Source of the DNA: Liolophura sinensis
Lineage: Eukaryota > Mollusca > Polyplacophora > Chitonida > Chitonidae
Direction: 5' to 3'
DNA length: 64,000 nucleotides
Assembly: GCF_032854445.1 (NCBI RefSeq)
Contig: NC_088302.1
Location: 27,307,080-27,371,079 of the forward strand
Part shown: positions 47,801 to 56,800 of the stretch, in pieces
How positions within the stretch are numbered: position 1 is the stretch's first letter
Layout: each line of letters opens with the position of its first letter
Translations under genes and position numbers: made by a program
Notes under the pieces: model-generated
Database searches by the model: none
Seen by the model: only the letters and a program-made list of their open reading frames with translations
Told to the model about the DNA's origin: nothing

Positions 47801-50800
47801 TACATGCACAGCACTAAAACTCATTCATTGTTCATTCCCAAAACTAAATGGAATTACCAGATAGCCTACATGTAGATATGCCAAACATAATTATACAGAC
47901 AGCACCAGTAGGCCTATACATGTACAGCACTAAAACTCATTCATTGTTCGTTCCCAAAATGTAATGGAATTACCAGATAGCCTACATGTAGATATCCCAA
48001 ACATAAATATACAGGCAGCACCAGTAGGCCTATACATGTACAGCACTAAAACTCATTCATTGTTCGTTCCCAAAACGTAATGGAATTACCAGATAGCCTA
48101 CATGTAGATATGCCAAACATAATTATAGACAGCACCAGTAGGCCTATACATGTACAGCACTAAAACTCATTCATTGTTCGTTCCCAAAACGTAATGGAAT
48201 TACCAGATAGCCTACATGTAGATATGCCAAACATAATTATAGACAGCACCAGTAGGCCTATACATGTACAGCACTAAAACTCATTCATTGTTCGTTTCCA
48301 AAACGTAATGGAATTACCAGATAGCCTACATGTAGATATGCCAAACATAATTATACAGGCAGCACCAGTAGGCCTATACATGTACAGCACTAAAACTCAT
48401 TCATTGTTCGTTTCCAAAACGTAATGGAATTACCAGATAGCCTACATGTAGATATGCCAAACATAATTATACAGACAGCACCAGTAGGCCTATACATGTA
48501 CAGCACTAAAACTCATTCATTGTTCGTTTCCAAAACGTAATGGAATTACCAGATAGCCTACATGTAGATATGCCAAACATAATTATACAGACAGCACCAG
48601 TAGGCCTATACATGTACAGCACTAAAAACTCATTCATTGTTCATTCCCAAAACGTAATGGAATTACCAGATAGCCTACATGTAGATATGCCAAACATAAT
48701 TATACAGGCAGCACCAGTAGGCCTATACATGTACAGCACTAAAACTCATTCATTGTTCATTCCCAAAACGTAATGGAATTACCAGATAGCCTACATGTAG
48801 ATATGCCAAACATAATTATACAGGCAGCACCAGTAGGCCTATACATGTACAGCACTAAAACTCATTCATTGTTTATTCCAAAACGTAATGGAATTACCAG
48901 ATAGCCTACATGTAGATATGCCAAACATAATTATACAGACAGCACCAGTAGGCCTATACATGTACATTTATATGGTTTATTGATGGTTTAATTCAGAGGT
49001 CTGAACAAAATGTTATGTATCCATTTCATCCAGTGCAAGTAAAAGTTCTAAATCCTGAATGAAATGTGCATTGAATGTGTAAGTTGTGTGTGTTTGTATG
49101 AGTAATTATTTATGTATTTTATTTGATTTGTGTTCAATGGCCAATATCTTGGCCTTCATTTTATGTACCTCCCTTGATCATGTGGCAATGAGGAGTCATT
49201 AGATGTGTGTACATACAGGCCTACTGTGTCTTCTTACAATCGACAACGTCTTGCACTAAGGGCTGATTAGCTACAGTATTTGTAACTTACAATCACAAAT
49301 TTCAGTTTGGTTGACTCTGTTGTAAATGTTAGAAATGTTGGAAAGACTTATTATAATTAGCACTTTTGGACTCAATTTGCCATTTATATGTCTCTAAAGG
49401 ATGTTACGAGCATTTTTTTTTTCACACGCTGTTTTTAGCTGCGAATCATTATGACCACTTATGATGTAGATTACTTTTGAAAATGAATTTAAGAAAAGTT
49501 ATTGACAGAAACATTGTCCATTTACTAAGGCTACCTTTATGTATGAGTCAAATTTGGCCTACTATGGTAATTGTAACTTGAAAAATTTACAACTGCTTTA
49601 CAATTCCTTTGTGAAAGCAGCATAACTTATTTTTACTATCAATTGTAAACTCAGTTCTATAGTCTCTAATCGATGGTAACACCAATCAAATAAATAAATA
49701 AATAAATAAATTTTACTTTTCATGTTGGTGGTTGTCATATTTGTTTTCATATGGGCAGGCAATTTGCTTTGACACCAACCTGTCATCCCATCAAATACCT
49801 GAGATTGGAACAACCGTCCTCAAAACTATGACATTACTCTCTGACAACAGCGTTTGATCGTGTGGAAAAGTTCCACACAAATTCTGGCAGATAGATTAGA
49901 AATCTGAATCTCACACAAAAATTGTTAAATCCACCAATGGCATTGTGTGTGTCACACTCACTTCTTTATTTGTTTCTTTTCAGAGGAAGATGAGAGTCCT
50001 GCCCCTCCACCACCACCACAAACGAGGGTGCCTGACAATCAGGCTGATCCCAGGTTCTTTGATAGAGTTCAGGCAGATGTGGATAGAATTCTTACACAGG
50101 AAAAAATGCAGGCTGAGTATAAAAAGGTGTAAAACATTTCCATGGGTACTACATCCAAGTCTTTTACTGTTTTTTTTTTTTTTTTTTTTCTTTTTAATGC
50201 TACATTAAAAAGCAATTCTTCAACCATTTCACATGTTTGCAAGGTGTTGTTTATTCAAGCAATGTAGTTCTGTCTCCACGGTCCAGTTGTAAATGTGCAT
50301 AAGTTTCTTTTCTCGTGCGCAAAAAAGGTTGAAGAATTAGGGTGCATGTAAATGTATGTATATTCACCCACTTGATACATGCTTTTACGCAATATACTGT
50401 GTTGATTCTTGTACCCAGGAAAAACAGCTTGTAGCACATTGTGAAAACTATTTTACCTTTATTCACTGGGACAGAGTTTCTTGGTGGAGACTATGGGCCT
50501 TACTACATTTGTTTACGCCCAAATAGAGTCCCAAGGAAATTTTGTGAGAGCCTGTATATGGGAAGACATATCGTTTTGACTGGATTTATATGAACAATAG
50601 TTAGATAGAACAATTTCATTACTATTTATTTTGATGCTATATAACAACACATCTGAACTTAATATCTCTCTGGTACCTTGTAGACACGTATGCATGGTAG
50701 AAGGATGATTTATCTTCTAATGTCAGCTCATGCACTGTAACTGGTGATGACAGCGTAAAGTGTAAAGTCATCTGTTAATCGGTTATTCTTAACTATCAAA

Positions 50801-53800
50801 TCATGTGGCTCCTGCTAGATTTCCACAGAGGTTAAATAGAGCTTCCTGTTCACATTTTGCTTACAAGTTTCCATAATGATAACAGTCGTTCTTGTGACAT
50901 ATTATCGAAAGCAGTGTGTATCCCAAGCAAAATGAAATCACCCTAAAACCTAATCTTTATATTCTTCACTTTGTGTTTATTTTATTGAGCAATATGCCAT
51001 GGAGAGTGTGACAGTTTCCATAACAGTCCTTCTTGTGACATATTATCGAAAGCAGTGTGTATCCCAAGCAAAGTGAAATCACCCTAAAACCTAATCTTTA
51101 TATTCTTCACTTTGTGTTTATTTTATTCAGCAATATGCCATGGAGAGCGTGATAGTTCGGAAGTATGAGAATGATGTAAGGAAGAAAGACAAAGAAATCA
51201 CCATGTTGAGAGCCACAGTCAAAAAGTTAGAAGTATGTATAGAAATATTCATATTTCACCAATTGTACACTTATGAGCATATAGTGCTCCAGATAAGGCA
51301 AAAATACAAAAAATTGGTCAGCCTTTCTTGAAGTTTGCGTGCATGTCATTTCGTTTTATTAGACATTATTTCATCACTTGCGAGTCGCATATATGGGAGA
51401 GCAAGACTGCTATGGTGACACCAACATGCTATCGATGTGAAATATGGTCTTCGTAGACATGTAAAAAAATTAATGGTATTGCTCAGTCTGAACATCTGAT
51501 TTAGTCAACAAAAAGACACATGGGAAATTAAAGGTGCTTAAAAATTGTTAAGTTTATTTGTTTACCTAGTTCTGTCTCCTGTCCTAACACAGTCATTGTC
51601 ACACCATTCTTGGTTCCCTGCACATAAATGCGTGAACCAAAATGCTTCAGTTTTAACGCTTGCATCAAAAAAACTGAGGTTAAAGTAACCTGAAAATCTG
51701 ATTGATTGCATCGATGCCAATCTGTCCACTATAAGAAGCCAAACAGACAGTCAAGAACTTTGTTAAATTATTATAAATAATTATTATATATAATAAATTA
51801 TTTCATGTAGTATCAAGATGTGATACTGCAGGCTGATTTAGTTTATTGTTTTGCTTATTTATGTGTGGTCTGTTTGTGACTGGTTGGTTTCTCTGAAACC
51901 ATTTCTTGAATGGTCCGTCCACCTTCCTGTGCTGAAGGAGCATGTTACAAACCCTCTTTTGAGAACTTCTCATGGAAGAAGATGTAGCCGTAAACCATAA
52001 CCAATCCAGTGCCAGACTCCAGCTGTAAATCGTGTTTAATTCATTTCCACATTTGCAGCTGTTTTAAAGATTAAAATTCAATAGAATGATCTGCACTGCC
52101 AGGTATCTGTTTGTGCTAAGCATCCATTGGCTATTCTTGATGACTTAATTGTTCATTCATTCTGGACATGGACGTTTGGCCAAAGATAGCCTGATGCTTT
52201 ACTCTGCAAGGACTATTCATTAAGCTGTTGTTCAATTATTAAATGCTTAAGATATCTTTTCTCACCAAAAGAGAACATTATCTCAAAAACATCAAATACA
52301 TCTTTCTGGACGTGGACATATTTACAGCAGTTTGGCTCTTAAAGGTGGAGAAAACATAAATATGACATAAAGTTTAGATGAAAGAGTGAGAAAAGTTATT
52401 CCTAAATGTGGCCTTCAATATTTTTTCCGATTTTTCCTTAAGGAGAGAAAGACACTTGAAAATAATTTTTGTATGGTGGGTATTTGGGACCACCTTTTGG
52501 TATGTATAGTCTTTCTTTAATAATGTCATAAATGAGGATGTAACCCAGGTTTAATAAATATTTTTGCACTAGAATTTGTTCTTTTCAGCTAACAAATGTA
52601 TTAAACCTCAATTTGGATCATATTTATATTTTTAATATGTTCATAAATGTTATCATAATTTAGGTTAAATGCACGTTTCGATATAAACAACAAATTTACA
52701 TTCAAATAAATTTATTAGACAAGCATCACATCCTTATTTAGAACATTATTATGCAACAACAATAAATACCAAAAGTTGGTCCCAAATACCCACCATACAA
52801 AAATATTTTCAAATACCCTTTTCTCTTGAAAAAAAATCCCCCAAAATATTAAAGATCGTATTTGCAAATAAATTTTGACGCTCTTTCATCTGATTTTAGC
52901 TTCATTTTTGTGTTTTCTTCTCCTTTAAGAATAGGTGAACTTACACTGATCTTGTCCACACAAGAAAAGCCACTTGCCTGCCATACAGTTACATGTGTAT
53001 CCCTTGAGGAAGCAAACCATGCCTGTACAATCAGTAAATTTGCCATGTTTGCTGTGAAGACTGTTGTTCAGCTACTATGTATTTCAGCTTCTTTGTCAAG
53101 GGTACATAACTTACACTGTTTAGTCTTTGTCTAATAACAGGAAAAGCAAATGTTAAACAAGATGTTAGGGGTGGTATCTTAAGAAGAACTGCAGGTATTA
53201 AGATCAAGTGCATTGATCAAGTTAAATACCATAAATTACTGAATTCCTCACTTGTGTATTGTGTATTAGAATTAATGTTAAACAAATCATATCTCAAATG
53301 GTATCTAGAAAAGTACAGCCTGTAATGACCTGAAGTTTTACATGCATATATAGCACATTGACACAAGAGGGATGTTCCATCATTGATGCTCTGTGTGCAT
53401 ATTAATTACTGTAAATTTACGTATTGAGGTGAAGTTTTTCATTCATATAAGATTTGAAAATCAAGCCCCCTCTGCAGATAAGTTTTGCATTTTTAAAGAA
53501 TTCCATGATTCTCATTGATTTCTGGACAACTTCTTCTAAATGTTGTCCGTTTTGACTGTGTCTGATTTTGTGTGCAGTTATAATACTTGCAATAGCTGCT
53601 GACTAATATTGTCCAATTTTGACGATAATTTATTTAGGCCATCAGGTCCAGTTTTTAGAAAAACTGCTAATCCATGCATAAGTTTTGTACATATACGGTG
53701 GAATATAAAATCTGAAATTATCTTCATTGAAAATGCCAAATTCACTATTAATGGACTTAATAACACATAGATGTATTCATTCCAAGAATGTAAAAATAAC

Positions 53801-56800
53801 ACGAATACAAGCTGTATTGGTAGCATGTAAGGCATTTATAAGTGAGTTTTTTCACTTGGGCGGAATGCAACCGAACTCACTTGAAGACGTCACAAGTAGA
53901 CAGCTGATCAGACTCTACAGGTCTTCATGTGCCAAAATGGAGCACAAACTACACGTAGCGACACCTACACGTGTGGATTGTGCCAAGGCATAAACTACAC
54001 GTAGCGACACCTACACGTGTGGATTGTGCCAAGGCATAAACTACACGTAGCGACACCTACACGTGTGGATTGTGCCAAGGCTTAAACTACATGTAGCGAC
54101 ACCTACACGTGTGGATTGTGCCAAGGCATAAACTACATGTAGCGACACCTACACATGTGGATTGTGCCAAAGCATAAACTACATGTAGCGACACCTACAT
54201 GTGTGGATTGTGCCAAGGCATAAACTGCATGTAGCGACACCTACATGTGTGGATTGTGCCAAGGCATAAACTACATGTAGCGACATCTACACATGTGGAT
54301 TGTGCCAAGGCATAAACTACATGTAGTGACACCTACACGTGTGGATTGTGCCAAGGCATAACTCACCTAATTAAGCATAATGTATATATACGGTACCAGA
54401 AAATATATTCCTTTACATTTACATTCTCACCTGAGAGTTACTCGAGACCGTTTTGAAAAAACCTGGTGCATTATCGAAAACTCCATCCATCTATCAATCA
54501 ACTGACAGACGGCTATATCACTGTATGTCTTAGGTAAAGGCGTTTGATGTGTTATAAGGTCTATATAATCTGTCATCCGCAAACGAAAAGACCTTATTGT
54601 AACGTGCACTTCATCACAGACATTATTTGTTAAATTGAGGACAAGGCACTGAGAGTCTTTAGGTCTATCTTCCAGCAGAGATCAGGTCAAAACCCCTGCT
54701 AGCCAAAACGTGCGCCACTAAAACCGCCTCTAAATAACTGCACATTAATGGCACTGTTCTGATTTGATTTAATCTTTTTGAATCATTTTAACATTATAAG
54801 GATATGTTTTAATGCAATATAACTGCGTTTTGGAGCACTTCTGAGTGTTCATGTGGCCTTTGACACAACTAGATATGAACTTGACAGCTGAGCTGATGAC
54901 ACAGAGGGGATTGTTTGAAATAATGGCTTTAAAGACAGAGAAACTTTAATTTAGTTCAGTTCTCTTCTCTGCATACATGTGACCAGGTTTTATTTTATAT
55001 ACTGGTATTTTATTTATTGAGAGAGTTGGGATATACATTCGTCACTCTGTAATCTGGTCATGCTGCTGTTGACCATCTTGGATTTTTTTGCGACATCACA
55101 CCTTGTTCATATAAACAAGATATCTGGTTGACAGTTGTCAGTCAAATTCATACACATCCTGAAAAGAAAACTTGTGTATATTGCATGTTTGAGACTTGTT
55201 TGTTCTAAACCACACAAACTTTCCACCCATGTGTCCAATTGTTTGGGGCCGCACAGCTAGCTGCATGTGTGAATACTGCAGTATGCCATCTCCTGTCAGT
55301 GCCAGGTAAATCGATGCGAATGGCATGAATTCTACACGTACCTGAACACACGAAATTGTCCACTCCTGGAGACCTCTGAGCTCTTCATTAGCATCAGTTG
55401 TAGAGTAAGACTGTAGAGAATTCTGAGTGTACATTAGGTTTTTCAGGTCTTGTATCATGTGTCTGTTTTTCAAATCTGTTGGCAGGAAGAGTTGAAGCAA
55501 GTGAAGCAAAGGAATAAACAGCTCTGTCATATTTTGGGACAAGGAGAAAGTAAGTAGCACACCAGGCAGTCATTTACTGCTAAAGGTTTTCATACAGGTG
55601 TCTCGCAGCAACCTGCGGATGGTCGTGGGTTTTCCCCAAGCCCTGCCTGGTTTCCTCCCACCATAATGCTGGCCGCTGTCATATAAGTGAAATATTCTTG
55701 AGTAATAGCAAATAAATAAATACAGGTGTCCATGACTGAGAAAGTCTGCTACCCTATGTAACCATGGTAACAAGAAAGACCATGTTTACAACATGCATGG
55801 AGGTGTCGTAGAGCATGTGTACCCGTTGCTTTCTCTGCCCTAGTGTTTTTGAGGGAGTGAGCGAGCGAGCATCTGTTCCAGGAATCTTGTCATGACCATA
55901 TCTTAGTTACGGTATTATTTATCACAAATTTTTCAGACTTTCTCCATGGAGCATCAAGTGTTACTCATATCTAACTTTCCCCTGGATTTCCATGGCATCA
56001 CAATTCTTTCATATACATGTACGTGGATACCTATGTGTATGTATGTGGGGTTCAATTCCAGCTCAGACTGGACCCCTCTCCAGTTGCATGTGGGGCAAGT
56101 GGGAAGGTCTACCAGCAGCCAGTGGATCCTCCTACCATAAGTGAAATATTTTTGAGTACAGCAGTACACCAGTCGAATATTTGTTTATTTATTTGATCGG
56201 TGTTTTACGTTGCACTCAAGAATATTCACTTATACAATGGCTGCCAAGATTATGGTGGGAGGATACCAGTCAAATAAATACATACAGTACATACACATGT
56301 GTGTATACAAACATTACAACAAGAAAGTAAAATAAGTTAGGTTATTTTTCTAACTCCACCACGGGGTGACTGCTTGTTGCACTTTGGTTCGCTAAATTCA
56401 GCGGGCAGAAGACTGATGGGTGGTCAGTTGCGTTACACAAGTCGCAGGACAGATTTTAAACCTGCAAATAGTGCAGTGAAGAGAGAATTATATCTGACAG
56501 ACCAGTTTACTTTTTAGCACACTTGTGCCTTGTAGCAGATGTCATACCCTGAGTGTCACAACAACATGGAACCCAACAACTGGGAAAGCAATGTTAAACA
56601 AAATGTTAGGGGTGGTATCTTAAAAAGTACTGCAGATATTGAGCTCAGGTTTTGCACACATGTATAGCACAATATCAAGAGGGGGATGTTCCAGCATAGA
56701 TTTGCTGTGTGCATATTAAGTACTGTAAATTTTAAACTTCATAACGAAATGTATTGTGCATCAGAACCTGTGTTAAACAAAATGTGAGGGGTGGTGTATC

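Larger units (their letters stand above)
47214..49983 (+). other. GKAP1 intron 4
   Basis: More than half is the 116-bp array; 48970-49980 is otherwise featureless apart from a SINE A tail. Confidence 0.6.
51233..55485 (+). other. GKAP1 intron 6
   Basis: Holds the TTAA MITE, a family C copy, and a family D copy with the 46-bp array. 51233-52330 and 54650-55480 show nothing I can name. Confidence 0.55.

Noticed and set aside
47466-48966. CRISPR-like regular repeats
   Set aside because: Tandem units without unique spacers in a eukaryotic intron; a satellite array.
55138-55560. 140-codon minus-strand ORF
   Set aside because: Overlaps GKAP1 exon 7 in antisense and has no recognisable domain; treated as a shadow.
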